Shown: positions 42,906 through 52,298, numbered from the stretch's first letter. The stretch: DNA of 64,000 bases from Halorientalis persicus (GCF_900110215.1 NZ_FOCX01000008.1:62001-126000), one strand, 5' to 3'. Notes: a model not told the origin generated them from the letters alone. Program-made: numbers and translations.

Positions 42906-43738
42906 TCGTCCACCTCCCCGCCGCGGGTGGCGACCTGTCCGGACTCGCTCGCGACGAGTTCGCTCATCGCCGACTCCAGATCGTCGGTGTCGGTCGACGC
43001 CATCAGCGCTGCCGGGCTGTCGGCCGCGACGATTCGCCCTCGATCCAGCACGAGGACCTGGTCCGCGATCCGCTGGACGGCGGTTAGGTCGTGACTCGTC
43101 ACCAGCACCGCCGCGTCCGCGGCGAGGTCGGTGATCACGTCCGACACGTGACGCGTCATCATCGGGTCGAGCCCGCTCGAGGGTTCGTCGAGCAGGACCA
43201 GTGGCGGGTCCCCGACCGTCGCCTGTGCGATGCCCAGCAGTCGCGTCATCCCGCCCGACAGCGCGTGGGCTCGGCGGTCCGGGACGCCACCTAGCCCAAC
43301 CCGTTCGACGGTCGCGTCCACGTCGACATCCTCGCCGGTCAGGTCGGCGTAGAACTGCAGTGTCTCGGCGACCGTGAACTGCGGTCGGAACGCCGGTGCC
43401 TGCGGGAGGTAGCCGACGGGACGGGTGGCGCTCTCGGGACGCTCGACGCTGCCGTGGTCGGCCCCGACGAGGTCAGCGATGGCGCGGATCAGCGTGGTCT
43501 TGCCGCTCCCGTTCGGGCCGACGAGGCAGGTCACGGTTCCCGGCTCGACGGCGAAGGACACCTCGTCGACCGCGACCAGATCACCGAACGCGACCGTCAG
43601 GTCCTCGACGACGAGCGCCGGATCGGCGGCCCCTGTCCCGCCCGTCGCCGGCTCGTCGGCTGTCTCGGTCGTTTCGGCATCGGCTGTCCCCGTCTCGGCT
43701 GTACCGTCGGTCGTGGTGTCGGCTGATTCGTCGGTCAT
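42902..43738 (-). CDS. nosF: NosF ABC ATPase (copy 2)
   Basis: The 278-residue protein has a Thr/Asp-rich N-terminal tail of about 40 residues, then Walker A GPNGSGKTT, YLPQAPAFRPQFT, LSGGMTRL, LVLLDEPSSGLDP and VTSHD. Closely related to copy 1 (39324). Overlaps NosD and NosY by four bases on each side. Confidence 0.9.
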   Translation of the reverse strand: MTDESADTTTDGTAETGTADAETTETADEPATGGTGAADPALVVEDLTVAFGDLVAVDEVSFAVEPGTVTCLVGPNGSGKTTLIRAIADLVGADHGSVERPESATRPVGYLPQAPAFRPQFTVAETLQFYADLTGEDVDVDATVERVGLGGVPDRRAHALSGGMTRLLGIAQATVGDPPLVLLDEPSSGLDPMMTRHVSDVITDLAADAAVLVTSHDLTAVQRIADQVLVLDRGRIVAADSPAALMASTDTDDLESAMSELVASESGQVATRGGEVDE

Positions 43739-45630
43739 GGTCGACTTCCGTTCACTCGCGCGAGCACGTCCGGTCGCGTCGGTTCGGTCAGCGGTGCGGT
43801 GTCGACGACGCCACTGGACCGGAGACCCGGCAGGCGGTCCCGGACGGACCGCAGCAGCGTCACCGCGGGCGACTCCCGGAGTGTGAGGCTCCCCTCGGAC
43901 GTGAGGAGCGCGGCGTCGACGGCACCAGTGGGCCGGTAGGAGTCGTCGATGCTTCCGTCACCGTCCGCATCGACGCCCGGGAGCCGCCCCCAGTAGTTCC
44001 CGCGACCGTCGGCCGTCCAGATGCGGACCGGGCCCATCTCGGCCTCGGCCTGCTCGTCGTTGGCCACGATGTCGTTTTCGGTGACCGTCAGCGAGGGCAG
44101 GAGGAGGTCCGCCCTGATCCCGATCCCGTTGTCGACGACGACGTTGTGGGCAACGTAGGACCGCGCGGCCGCCATGCCGAGCCCGACCTCGTTGTCCGCG
44201 ACGACGTTCTCGGCGACGAAGGAGGCGCTCCCGGCGACGATCAGCCCCGCCTCACTGTCGCGCACGTCGTTGCCTCGGAGGACGTTCCCCCGGGGTCGGG
44301 TCATCACGATCACGCCCGTCGAAGCTCGGCGGACCGTGTTGTTCCGGATCAGCGCCCCCGAAGTGTACATCTCGTGGACCCCGAACCGGAGGCCGGACAT
44401 CCGGGAGTCACGGACGACGATCCCGTTGGCCCGGTGGGTGTACACGCCGTCGCGGCCCCCCTCGAACGTGACGTTCTGGACGACGACGGGATCGAACATC
44501 GCCAGCACGCCCATGAAGCCGTCTTGCCACTCGGGCGGCCCCTCGATCCGGGAGTCCCGGACGACCAGTCCCCGTCCGCCGCGCACGAGGACGCCGTTGG
44601 CCCGGGTATCGATGTCGACGCCCGCCACGAGCGACCCGGTGCCGTTGATGAAGCGGATGGCGGAGTCGCCGCGGCCGTACGCGAGGCGGACGAACTGGTC
44701 CCAGTCGCCGCCCTCGGCGTCGCTGAACGACCGCGCGCCGGTCGACCCGACGCCGCTGATCCGCAGGTCGGTGACGGCCACTCGCTCGGCCGTGACCGAG
44801 ATCACGGTCCCCTCGCGGTCACCCCGGACGTGCGTGTCCGCTCCCCCACCGGACAGCGTCAGTGGCTTGTCGACCGTGACGTTGCCCTCGTAGCTACCCG
44901 TCGGGAGTCGGACCGTGGTGTTGGCCGGCGCGCGCTCGATGGCTGCGGCCAGCGTCGGCGCGTCCTCGCCCACGACGACCGACACGGGCCGGTCCCGGAG
45001 CCGGGATGTCGTGTCGACCTGTCGGTCGGCCCACTCGCTCCGGTTCGCCGTGATCCGGGTCACCTGGGTCTCGGGCGGGGTCCGCTCGGCGGACCGTGAC
45101 TGGACCGTCGCCCAGTCGACGACCCGTCCGCCGTACCTGTCCGCGAACGACTGTGCGGCCGTTCGCTCGCCGAACGGGACGATCGCGGGTCCGCCCGGCG
45201 TCCGGGCGCGGCTGTCGACGACGAAGGCCGCGTTTCGCGCCGACACCCACCCGCCGCCGAGGGTGTTGCGTTCGATCAGAAAGCCGTTCTCGTTCAGCGC
45301 CGGGTCGGTCCCGGCGTAGTCGGTGACGAGGACGCCGACGGGTTCGCCGAACTGTTCGGTCGTGCGCGGTCCACGGAGGTGGGTCGCGACGGCCTCGATC
45401 CCGTAGTAGCCGACGACGTACTCGTACTGGGAGAAAAACACTTCGGCCTTCGGGATCGAGAGATTGCGCTCCTCGGCTTCCTCGACGTCGACGCCGGTCA
45501 TCCCCATAGTGAGCGTGGAGTCGAACGACACGGACTCCACGTCGCGCTCCCCGTGGGGATCGACGGTGAACCCCGTCGCCGTCAGGAGGACGACGAACAC
45601 GAGACCGGCGAGGACGTACTTGACGTCCAT
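43735..45630 (-). CDS. nosD: NosD with N-terminal Cys-less NosL-like domain (copy 2)
   Basis: The 631-residue protein has the same layout as copy 1: anchor (about 5-22), a NosL-like domain with FFSQYEYVVGYYGIEAV, LVTDYAGTDPALNENGF and FADRYGGRVVDWATV but no CxxCGM, then the beta-helix (GVYTHRANGIVVRDSRMSG; GVHEMYTSGALIRNN). The two NosD proteins are clearly paralogues. It overlaps NosL by one base and NosF by four. Confidence 0.9.
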   Translation of the reverse strand: MDVKYVLAGLVFVVLLTATGFTVDPHGERDVESVSFDSTLTMGMTGVDVEEAEERNLSIPKAEVFFSQYEYVVGYYGIEAVATHLRGPRTTEQFGEPVGVLVTDYAGTDPALNENGFLIERNTLGGGWVSARNAAFVVDSRARTPGGPAIVPFGERTAAQSFADRYGGRVVDWATVQSRSAERTPPETQVTRITANRSEWADRQVDTTSRLRDRPVSVVVGEDAPTLAAAIERAPANTTVRLPTGSYEGNVTVDKPLTLSGGGADTHVRGDREGTVISVTAERVAVTDLRISGVGSTGARSFSDAEGGDWDQFVRLAYGRGDSAIRFINGTGSLVAGVDIDTRANGVLVRGGRGLVVRDSRIEGPPEWQDGFMGVLAMFDPVVVQNVTFEGGRDGVYTHRANGIVVRDSRMSGLRFGVHEMYTSGALIRNNTVRRASTGVIVMTRPRGNVLRGNDVRDSEAGLIVAGSASFVAENVVADNEVGLGMAAARSYVAHNVVVDNGIGIRADLLLPSLTVTENDIVANDEQAEAEMGPVRIWTADGRGNYWGRLPGVDADGDGSIDDSYRPTGAVDAALLTSEGSLTLRESPAVTLLRSVRDRLPGLRSSGVVDTAPLTEPTRPDVLARVNGSRP

Positions 45631-46253
45631 TATCGGCCGAGCTGGGAGATGAGCTGTGGCGTCACCTCGTCGACCGTGACGAGCTCGCCCCCGTACTCGT
45701 CCCGGAACGACGAGGCATCGCCCTCGTCACCGAACCCGATCAGGTCCCTGCCCATCGCACCGACGACCTCGGAGTTGGCGACGAAGGTCACGTCGCTGGC
45801 CGGCGCGAACGCCGACGCCTCGGGGTGTGTCGAGATGCCCGTGGTGTCTCTGAACTCGAACAGTTCGTACTCCACCGCCGAGTAGTCGGTGACGTACATC
45901 ACCGACCGCTCCCAGCCGCGCTCATCCCGCTCGAAATCGTACTGGAACGCCTCCCAGGTACTGTCGAACCGCGCCGGGTTCTCGTGGCCCGACGGCTGGT
46001 GGCCTGGGTAGAAGATCTCCGTGGAGGGTCCCGGATGGTTCACGATGTTCATTCCACACACCTCGCAGGTGTCACCCTCGGTCAGCGTTATCGCAGCGGG
46101 CACGTCACCCGTCCCGTCGGTACCGGTGCCCCCGTTCTGCGAACAGCCCGCGAGCGCCGCCACACCGACCGCACCCAGTCCGCCGAGGACCGTCCGTCGG
46201 CGGTAGCGATTCTGCCGGTTCGATCGCCTGGAGTGTGCGTGATTGTCACACAT
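45630..46253 (-). CDS. nosL: NosL copper lipoprotein (copy 2)
   Basis: The 207-residue protein has a twin-arginine stretch (RYRRRTVLGG) and lipobox LAGC. The canonical NosL motif is GDTCEVCGMNIVNHPGPSTEI, followed by MYVTDYSAVEYE, FVANSEVVGAMGRDLIGF and FRDEYGGELVTVDEV. It is closer to bacterial NosL than copy 1. It delivers copper to the NosDFY clients. It heads the minus-strand operon; no nosZ lies upstream of it. Confidence 0.9.
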   Translation of the reverse strand: MCDNHAHSRRSNRQNRYRRRTVLGGLGAVGVAALAGCSQNGGTGTDGTGDVPAAITLTEGDTCEVCGMNIVNHPGPSTEIFYPGHQPSGHENPARFDSTWEAFQYDFERDERGWERSVMYVTDYSAVEYELFEFRDTTGISTHPEASAFAPASDVTFVANSEVVGAMGRDLIGFGDEGDASSFRDEYGGELVTVDEVTPQLISQLGR

Positions 46254-46388
46254 ATGGTATCACCTGCTCCCGACGGAGGGCGATCTCGTTGCCGATTTCG
46301 CCGTCCGATGGTCGGGATGGTCTTGTAATGCGTCTACAAGCGACTTGGCCTAAAGTTCGCCGCCGGTTCTCGGAACGTGGGAACGCGG

Positions 46389-47435
46389 TCATCCACTGTG
46401 CTCCTCGATGCACTCCTCGATGGGGCCGAGCAGTTCGTCGGCGACCGCGTAGGGGTCGGTCTCGCGGTCGAGCACGCGATCGACGAACTGATCGAGCCCA
46501 CCGCGTTCCTCGATCTCCGCGGCCAGTAGATCGGCCGTGTCTTCCCGTAGCAGCGTCCTGATCTCGGCGGCGTAGCGGTCGCGGGCCTTGGTCTCCAGTC
46601 GCCCCGATTCGACCAGATACTCGCGGTGGTCGGCGAGCACCGAGAGTAGTTCGTCCAGTCCGTCGCCGCGCTTGGCCACCGTCTCGACGATGGGGGGCGA
46701 CCAGGAGAGTGTGTCGTCGTCGGTCGCGTCGTTCGTCCCGCTCTCGTCGCCGGTCTTCTCGACCGTGCCGTGGTGGCCCGTGGCGACGGCGAGTTCGTCC
46801 CGGCGCATCTCGATCATCTCGCGGAGTTCCTGCACCGTGCGGTTGGCCCCGTCGAGATCGGCCTTGTTCACGACGAACAGGTCGGCGATCTCGAGGATGC
46901 CGGCCTTGAGCATCTGCACGTCGTCGCCGCTGGCCGGCGGGACCAGCACGGCCACGGTGTCGGCGGTCCTGACGATGTCGACCTCGTTCTGTCCCGCCCC
47001 GACGGTCTCGATGATGATCTTGTCCTTGCCGAAGGCGTCCAGCGCTTTCACGGCGTCCGTCGTCGCCGTCGAGAGGCCGCCGAGCGTGCCACGAGCCGAC
47101 ATCGAACGGAAGAACACGTCCATGTCGCCCGTGTTCGAGGCCATCCGGATGCGGTCGCCCAGCACCGCGCCGCCGGTGAACGGCGAGGACGGATCGATGG
47201 CGATGACGCCGACGGTGAGCCCGCGGTTGCGGTACTCCTCGGCCATCTTGTCCACGAGCGTGGACTTGCCCGCGCCGGGACTGCCCGTGATGCCGATCAC
47301 GTCGGCGTCGCCGGTGTGGTCGTGGAGTTGCGAGACCAGATCGCGGTAGCCCGGCGCACGGTCCTCGATCTTGGTGATCGTGCGGGCCAGTGCGCGGTGG
47401 TCGCCGTCGAGCAGATCGTCGATGAGTCGACTCAT
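46389..47435 (-). CDS. meaB: MeaB/ArgK-type G-protein chaperone of methylmalonyl-CoA mutase
   Basis: The 348-residue P-loop GTPase has GITGSPGAGKSTLVDKM (Walker A), IDPSSPFTGGAVLGDRIRM, ETVGAGQNEVDI and VVNKADLDGAN (NKxD). An insertion with Asp/Thr-rich sequence lies near residue 235. It protects and reloads the B12-dependent mutase. ATGA overlap with the mutase subunit gene upstream. Confidence 0.92.
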   Translation of the reverse strand: MSRLIDDLLDGDHRALARTITKIEDRAPGYRDLVSQLHDHTGDADVIGITGSPGAGKSTLVDKMAEEYRNRGLTVGVIAIDPSSPFTGGAVLGDRIRMASNTGDMDVFFRSMSARGTLGGLSTATTDAVKALDAFGKDKIIIETVGAGQNEVDIVRTADTVAVLVPPASGDDVQMLKAGILEIADLFVVNKADLDGANRTVQELREMIEMRRDELAVATGHHGTVEKTGDESGTNDATDDDTLSWSPPIVETVAKRGDGLDELLSVLADHREYLVESGRLETKARDRYAAEIRTLLREDTADLLAAEIEERGGLDQFVDRVLDRETDPYAVADELLGPIEECIEEHSG

Positions 47436-47851
47436 CGTCGCTCGGGCGCGTTCTCGCGGACGAAATCGACGATCTCGTCCATCGAGGCCCCGGGACCGAA
47501 GATGTGCGCGACGCCGAGATCGAGCAGTTCGTCCCGGTCTTCCTCTGGGATGATCCCGCCGACGAGGATCAGCGTGTCCTCTTTCGCGCCGTACTCTTCG
47601 AGGCCGTCCATGATCTTCGGGACGAGCGTGCTGTGTGCGCCCGAGAGGATGGAGATGCCCAGCACGTCCACGTCCTCCTGAACCGTCGCCTGAACGATCT
47701 CGTCGGGGGCCTTGTGCAGTCCCGAGTAGATGACCTCGAAGCCGGCGTCGCGGAACGCCCGCGCGATGACGTGTGCGCCGCGGTCGTGACCGTCCAGCCC
47801 GACCTTTCCGACCAGACACCGGATCGTCCGCTGTTCCTGCGCTTCGCTCAT
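47432..47851 (-). CDS. Methylmalonyl-CoA mutase B12-binding (small) subunit
   Basis: The 139-residue stand-alone cobalamin-binding domain has the DxHxxG motif in KVGLDGHDRGAHVIA, SILSGAHSTLVPKI and GGIIPEEDRDELLDLGVAHIFGPG. It is the C-terminal half of the mutase as a separate subunit, the archaeal arrangement. The catalytic large subunit is not in the window. The ATG at 47851 is chosen over 47881 as the normal family start. Confidence 0.92.
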   Translation of the reverse strand: MSEAQEQRTIRCLVGKVGLDGHDRGAHVIARAFRDAGFEVIYSGLHKAPDEIVQATVQEDVDVLGISILSGAHSTLVPKIMDGLEEYGAKEDTLILVGGIIPEEDRDELLDLGVAHIFGPGASMDEIVDFVRENAPERR

Positions 47852-47984
47852 GCCATCTCGTAACACGTTGGTGACTTTCACTCTTGCCGTTGGAGACGGC
47901 CCCGACCGCCGGTCCGGCCACCGTGACCGCCACTGCTCGCCCGGATGCGACGGACTGATGCCCGAGGCGACCTCACGACCGCCT

Positions 47985-48623
47985 ATGGCAGTCGCCGACG
48001 ACCAAAGCTGGCCGAAGGCTCACCCCCGCGCCGTCACGACCGTCCTCTCGATCATCGGGTACGCCCTCGTGATCGGTGCGTTCGGCGGGTTCCTCCCGCT
48101 GCCCGACCTCAGCCGTGAGACGGTCATCTTCCTGGGTGACGCCATCGCCGTCGTCAACACGCTCGCGCTCACCGCCATCGTCGCCGGCGTCTACTTCATC
48201 CGGAACGGCCAGATCCGCAAACACCGCGCGGCCATGCTAACTGCCTTCACCCTCATCATGGTCTTTCTCGTCCTCTATCTCCTGAAAGTCGGTGGCGGGT
48301 TCGAGAAGGCCATCCTGGCCGAGGGTGCGGTCCGGGTTGCCTACCTCATCATGCTCGCGATCCACATCCTGCTGTCGGCGCTGGCGGTGCCGGTCGTCCT
48401 CCACGCCGTCGTCCTCGGACTGACCCACTCGCCCGAGGAACTGCGGGACACCATTCACGCCAGGGTCGGGCGGGTCGCGGTCGCCGCGTGGGGGCTCTCG
48501 CTCGCGCTCGGGATCGTGACCTACGTCCTCCTGAATCACGTCTACGGCTGGACACCGCGCGGGCACAGCGCCGGGTTGCTCCTGTTACTGCTCTCGACGC
48601 GGCCGCCGTTCGACAGTGACTGA
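47985..48623 (+). CDS. DUF420 membrane protein (cytochrome oxidase assembly-like)
   Basis: The 212-residue protein has five to six hydrophobic helices, with VYFIRNGQIRKHRAAMLTAF and HILLSALAVPVVLHAVVLGL carrying the His residues conserved in DUF420. Members (CtaM in Bacillus and Staphylococcus) are needed to assemble heme-copper oxidases. The start at 47985 (MAVADDQSW) fits relatives; ATG 47958 is possible. Other oxidase assembly genes lie 4-6 kb away. Confidence 0.82.
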   Translation: MAVADDQSWPKAHPRAVTTVLSIIGYALVIGAFGGFLPLPDLSRETVIFLGDAIAVVNTLALTAIVAGVYFIRNGQIRKHRAAMLTAFTLIMVFLVLYLLKVGGGFEKAILAEGAVRVAYLIMLAIHILLSALAVPVVLHAVVLGLTHSPEELRDTIHARVGRVAVAAWGLSLALGIVTYVLLNHVYGWTPRGHSAGLLLLLLSTRPPFDSD

Positions 48624-48740
48624 GGTGGACGAAACGTATTCTTTCTGATCAGTTAATCGGAGTAGTAAACGGGCTGCCAGGAATCGACCGCACTACGTCG
48701 GACTCGTGACGGCGGTTCGGTGGCCCACGGCCGAACATAT

Positions 48741-48752
48741 GAAAATATAAAC
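48741..48752 (+). promoter_or_regulatory. TATA box of the 7TM histidine kinase gene
   Basis: GAAAATATAAAC lies about 27-38 bp before the ATG at 48779, again predicting a leaderless mRNA. Confidence 0.5.
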
Positions 48753-48778
48753 ATACGAGAACGGGACCTTTCGAGAAC

Positions 48779-50437
48779 ATGGTCTCGGATCGGGTCCTGC
48801 TGACCGGGCTCTACGTCGTCGCCGGACTCCTCCCGCTCGTTCTCTTTCCGCGGGTTCTCGACAACCGCGACAAACCCGGCGCAGTCGGGCTGGTCCTGTT
48901 GCTCCTCGGTGCCAGCGTCTGGAGTCTCGGCACCGCGGTCGTCACCCTCGCGACGACGATGGGGCTCGCGTTCGCCGGGGAGAACCTCACGTCGCTGGGC
49001 GCGGGCATCCTCGCGACGGGGTGGGTGCTCGTCGCGGCCGAGTACGCCGGCTTCGTCGTTCCGTCGCGCGGGACGGTCGGCGCGTTGCTCGGCGTCGGAA
49101 TGATCCCACAGCAGGTCGTCGCCTGGACGAACCCGTCCCACCACCTCTACTATCGGTCGCTATCGCCATCGGCGTCGCTGACCAGTGCGTCCGCGGCGGT
49201 CGGCCCCGCGTTCTGGGTGTTCATCGTCGTCGGCTACACGTTCTTTTTCGTCGGCTTTCTCATCTTCCTCAGCGAGGTTCTGACCTCGCGGGGCGTTCGT
49301 CGGCAGCAGAGTTTCGCGTTACTGCTGAGTACGACCCCGGTCATCCTGATCGGATCGATCAGCGTCTTTCTGGTTCCGGACGTCAGCCTCTCCCCGTTCA
49401 GCTTCGTCGGGATGGTGTTCGTCGTCACCTGGGCGCTCTTTCGTGGGGACTTTCTGGATATCGTCCCGATCGCCCGGCAGGAACTCGTCGACAACATCGA
49501 GGATCCAGTGGTCACCCTGGACGAGCACGATCAGGTTATCGACGGCAACGCGGCCGCCCTGGAGCTCTCGACGGTCGGGCCAGATTACACCGGTGTGCCG
49601 GCCGCGGAGTTCTTCCCGGACCGGGCCTGGCAGCGCGTGGTCGACGCAACTGAGTCCGGCGAGTCGGACGTTACGATCACCCGGGACGAACAGGACCGCC
49701 ATTTCGTTCCGACCGTGTCACAGCTCACCGACGCCAGTGGGACAGAGCGGGGACGGCTCGTGGTTCTCCGGGAGGTCACACAGCTCAAAGAACGCGAGCA
49801 ACAGCTCAGGCGACAGAACGAGCGCCTCGACCAGTTCGCGTCGATGATCTCACACGACCTGCGGAACCCGCTGAACGCCGCCCAGCTCCGGCTCGGTCTC
49901 GTCCGCGAGGAGGCCACCGAGGAACACGCCGCGGCCGTCGAGCGAAATCTCGACCGGATGGAGCGGATGATCGACGATATGCTGACCGTGGCCAGATCCG
50001 GGAGCGAGGTCGAGGAGACCGAACCGGTCGATCTGCCGACCCTCGTCGCCGACGCGTGGGACACCGTAGAGGCCGACGGAGCGACCCTGGAGTGTCAGTT
50101 GTCCGAGACAGCGAGCGTCGAGGCCGACCCGTCACGGCTCCGGAACGTCTTCGAGAACCTGTTTCGCAACGCCGTCGATCACAACACCACCCCGCTGACC
50201 GTCCAGGTCGGCACGCATCCGAACGGGTTCTACGTCGAAGACGACGGCAGTGGGATCCCCGAAGACGAGCGCGACGACGTGTTCGACCGTGGGTACACGA
50301 CTGGCGACGACGGCACCGGACTCGGCTTGTCCATCGTGACCGACATCGTCGAGGGCCACGGCTGGGAGATCACGGTCACTGAAGGCGACGCTGGCGGCGC
50401 ACGATTCGAGATCACGACGGCGTCGCCCCCATCGTGA
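48779..50437 (+). CDS. 7TM-PAS sensor histidine kinase
   Basis: The 552-residue protein has an N-terminal seven-helix region of the HisKA_7TM type (about 5-222), a PAS domain (about 235-335), a HisKA H-box MISHDLRNPLNAAQ (His359) and a HATPase_c domain with NLFRNAVDHN, DDGSGIPEDERD and GTGLGLSIV. It senses a membrane or extracellular signal. No response regulator is adjacent. Monocistronic. Confidence 0.9.
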   Translation: MVSDRVLLTGLYVVAGLLPLVLFPRVLDNRDKPGAVGLVLLLLGASVWSLGTAVVTLATTMGLAFAGENLTSLGAGILATGWVLVAAEYAGFVVPSRGTVGALLGVGMIPQQVVAWTNPSHHLYYRSLSPSASLTSASAAVGPAFWVFIVVGYTFFFVGFLIFLSEVLTSRGVRRQQSFALLLSTTPVILIGSISVFLVPDVSLSPFSFVGMVFVVTWALFRGDFLDIVPIARQELVDNIEDPVVTLDEHDQVIDGNAAALELSTVGPDYTGVPAAEFFPDRAWQRVVDATESGESDVTITRDEQDRHFVPTVSQLTDASGTERGRLVVLREVTQLKEREQQLRRQNERLDQFASMISHDLRNPLNAAQLRLGLVREEATEEHAAAVERNLDRMERMIDDMLTVARSGSEVEETEPVDLPTLVADAWDTVEADGATLECQLSETASVEADPSRLRNVFENLFRNAVDHNTTPLTVQVGTHPNGFYVEDDGSGIPEDERDDVFDRGYTTGDDGTGLGLSIVTDIVEGHGWEITVTEGDAGGARFEITTASPPS

Positions 50438-50500
50438 CGGGGTGGCGAACGCTACCCGGTGACGAGGCCACTCGCTCGACCGGCGGGAGCGCCGACAGGG

Positions 50501-51274
50501 TCAGTCCGTCCGAGGTAGCGCGGCCGCACCGCCCACGAAGAAGACCACCGTCAGCACCGCCAGCACCCCGAGGTAGAACGGCCAGTCCGTCGGCAACCCG
50601 GCAAGCGGTTCGATTCCGGGGGCGTACGTCGCCGCCCGCACGCCGCGCGAGAAGTAGGTCAGCGGCGAGAGCAAGATGGCTGGTCGGAACCACTCCGGCA
50701 GCATCGACGGCGGCACGAACGTCTCCGAGAGGAAGAGCAGCGGCAGGGCGATCCCGTTACTCGCGGCGATGACGCCGTCCTGTGATCCGGCGAAACTGCC
50801 GATCAGTGCGCCCCCGCCACAGAACAGCGCGACGCCGAGGAAGACGAAGGGGATCAACAGCGGCGAGACCGCGATCTCGGCACCGGTGACGACAACGATC
50901 AACCCGAGCAAGAGTAGTCCCGCGAGGCCGATGATGACGACGTTGACCAGCGTCTGGGCCAGCAGCCACTCCGACCGCGAGAGCGGCGTCGTCGCCAGTT
51001 TCTCGAACTGGCTCCCCTCGCGGTGGCGGGCGACCTCGCTCCCGACTCGGGACAGCGGGGTGAACAGGACGACGACCGCGAGATAGCCCGGCACGTAGTA
51101 CGCGGTGGGCTCGGTGAACAGCCCTGTCCCACTGCCGCCGGTCTGGACCAGCACCCCGAAGATCAGGATGATGATGACCGGGAAGAAGAACGTAAAGAAG
51201 ACCGCCGTCCGCCGGCGCAGGAAGGATTTCCCGGCGGCGACGGTGGCCGCACCGATCCGACCCACCGTAGTCAT
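50501..51274 (-). CDS. ABC-2 type permease
   Basis: The 257-residue membrane protein has six hydrophobic segments, an N-terminal FLRRRTAVFFTFFFPVIII helix, and LPLLFLSETFVPPSMLPEWF, the ABC-2 pattern of drug or lipid exporters. It overlaps the ATPase gene by four bases (ATGA). The substrate is unknown. Confidence 0.88.
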   Translation of the reverse strand: MTTVGRIGAATVAAGKSFLRRRTAVFFTFFFPVIIILIFGVLVQTGGSGTGLFTEPTAYYVPGYLAVVVLFTPLSRVGSEVARHREGSQFEKLATTPLSRSEWLLAQTLVNVVIIGLAGLLLLGLIVVVTGAEIAVSPLLIPFVFLGVALFCGGGALIGSFAGSQDGVIAASNGIALPLLFLSETFVPPSMLPEWFRPAILLSPLTYFSRGVRAATYAPGIEPLAGLPTDWPFYLGVLAVLTVVFFVGGAAALPRTD

Positions 51275-52254
51275 CGGTCTGCACCTCCAGTCTTGCTCCC
51301 GTCCCAGTCGGTTCGCTGTCCGCCGTCGGCCAGCGGCGTCTCGCCCCGGCTGACCGTCTCCCCGCTCGCGGTCACGGCCTGCCCGGTCAGGTCGAGGTAC
51401 ACGTCTTCGAGGTCGGGTTCAGTCCAGTTGATAGACTCGTAGGTCGCCCCCGCAACGTCGAGCGCGGCGACGATCTCGCCGATCTCCTCGGGGGGCACGT
51501 CGTAGACGGTCAACTGACCGTCCGCGAGTTCGGCGGGGTAGTCGAGGTCGCCGGTAATGGCGGGCTCGGCGTCGGTGTCGATCACCAGCCGACTCTCTCC
51601 GCCGTGGTCGGCGATCAACGCGTCGGGCGAGTCCCGGGCGACGAGTTTCCCGTCGGCCAGCAGACCCACCTCGTCGGCCAGACGTTCGGCCTCGGCCATG
51701 TAGTGGGTCGTCAGGAAGACGGTCGTTCCGCCGGCCGCGAGGTCCTCGATCAGCCGCCAGAGCGCCCGCCGGCCCGCGGGGTCGATTCCAGTGGTGGGTT
51801 CGTCCAGCACGAGCAGGTCGGGGCCGTTGACCAGCGCCGTCCCGACACAGACCCGGCGTTGTTGGCCGCCAGAGAGCTTCTCGTACCAGGTGTCCGCATC
51901 GTCGGTCAGTCCGACATCGTCGAGGACGGCCTCGACCGACCGGGCCTCGTCGTAGAGTCCACCGTAGTAATCGAGCAGTTCTCGGGCGGTCAACCGCGCG
52001 GGCGGATCGAACGACTGGGGGAGCGACCCCAGTCGCGCCCGTTCGACCTGCTGGGGGGCCGTCCCGAACACTGTCACGTCACCCTCGGCGTCGGTCGTGC
52101 CGAGCAACGCCCGGACGAGCGTGGTCTTTCCCGCGCCGTTGGGTCCGATCAGCGCGAACACGTCCCCCTCCTCGACGGCGAGTGAGACGCCGTCGAGTGC
52201 GGTCGTGTCGCCGTAGACCCGACGAACGTCCTCGGCGACGACGGCTGCTGTCAT
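51271..52254 (-). CDS. ABC-2 exporter ATPase
   Basis: The 327-residue protein has Walker [10 protein letters not shown], signature LSGGQQRR, Walker B LLVLDEPTTGIDP and H-loop TTHYMAEA. A C-terminal DrrA-like extension (about 215-327) follows. It powers the permease encoded directly downstream. The gene pair stands between a histidine kinase and oxidase-assembly genes without an obvious shared role. Confidence 0.9.
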   Translation of the reverse strand: MTAAVVAEDVRRVYGDTTALDGVSLAVEEGDVFALIGPNGAGKTTLVRALLGTTDAEGDVTVFGTAPQQVERARLGSLPQSFDPPARLTARELLDYYGGLYDEARSVEAVLDDVGLTDDADTWYEKLSGGQQRRVCVGTALVNGPDLLVLDEPTTGIDPAGRRALWRLIEDLAAGGTTVFLTTHYMAEAERLADEVGLLADGKLVARDSPDALIADHGGESRLVIDTDAEPAITGDLDYPAELADGQLTVYDVPPEEIGEIVAALDVAGATYESINWTEPDLEDVYLDLTGQAVTASGETVSRGETPLADGGQRTDWDGSKTGGADR

Positions 52255-52298
52255 TGTCGGATCGCGGTCCGGTATCGCCCTAAGCCCGTCGATACCGA

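Noticed and set aside
35147-46253. Presence of nosZ or nosR in the Nos island
   Set aside because: No frame shows CuZ His motifs, a NosZ propeller with CuA domain, or NosR polyferredoxin. The beta-propeller protein at 31039 has a Tat signal but lacks copper ligands and a CuA domain.
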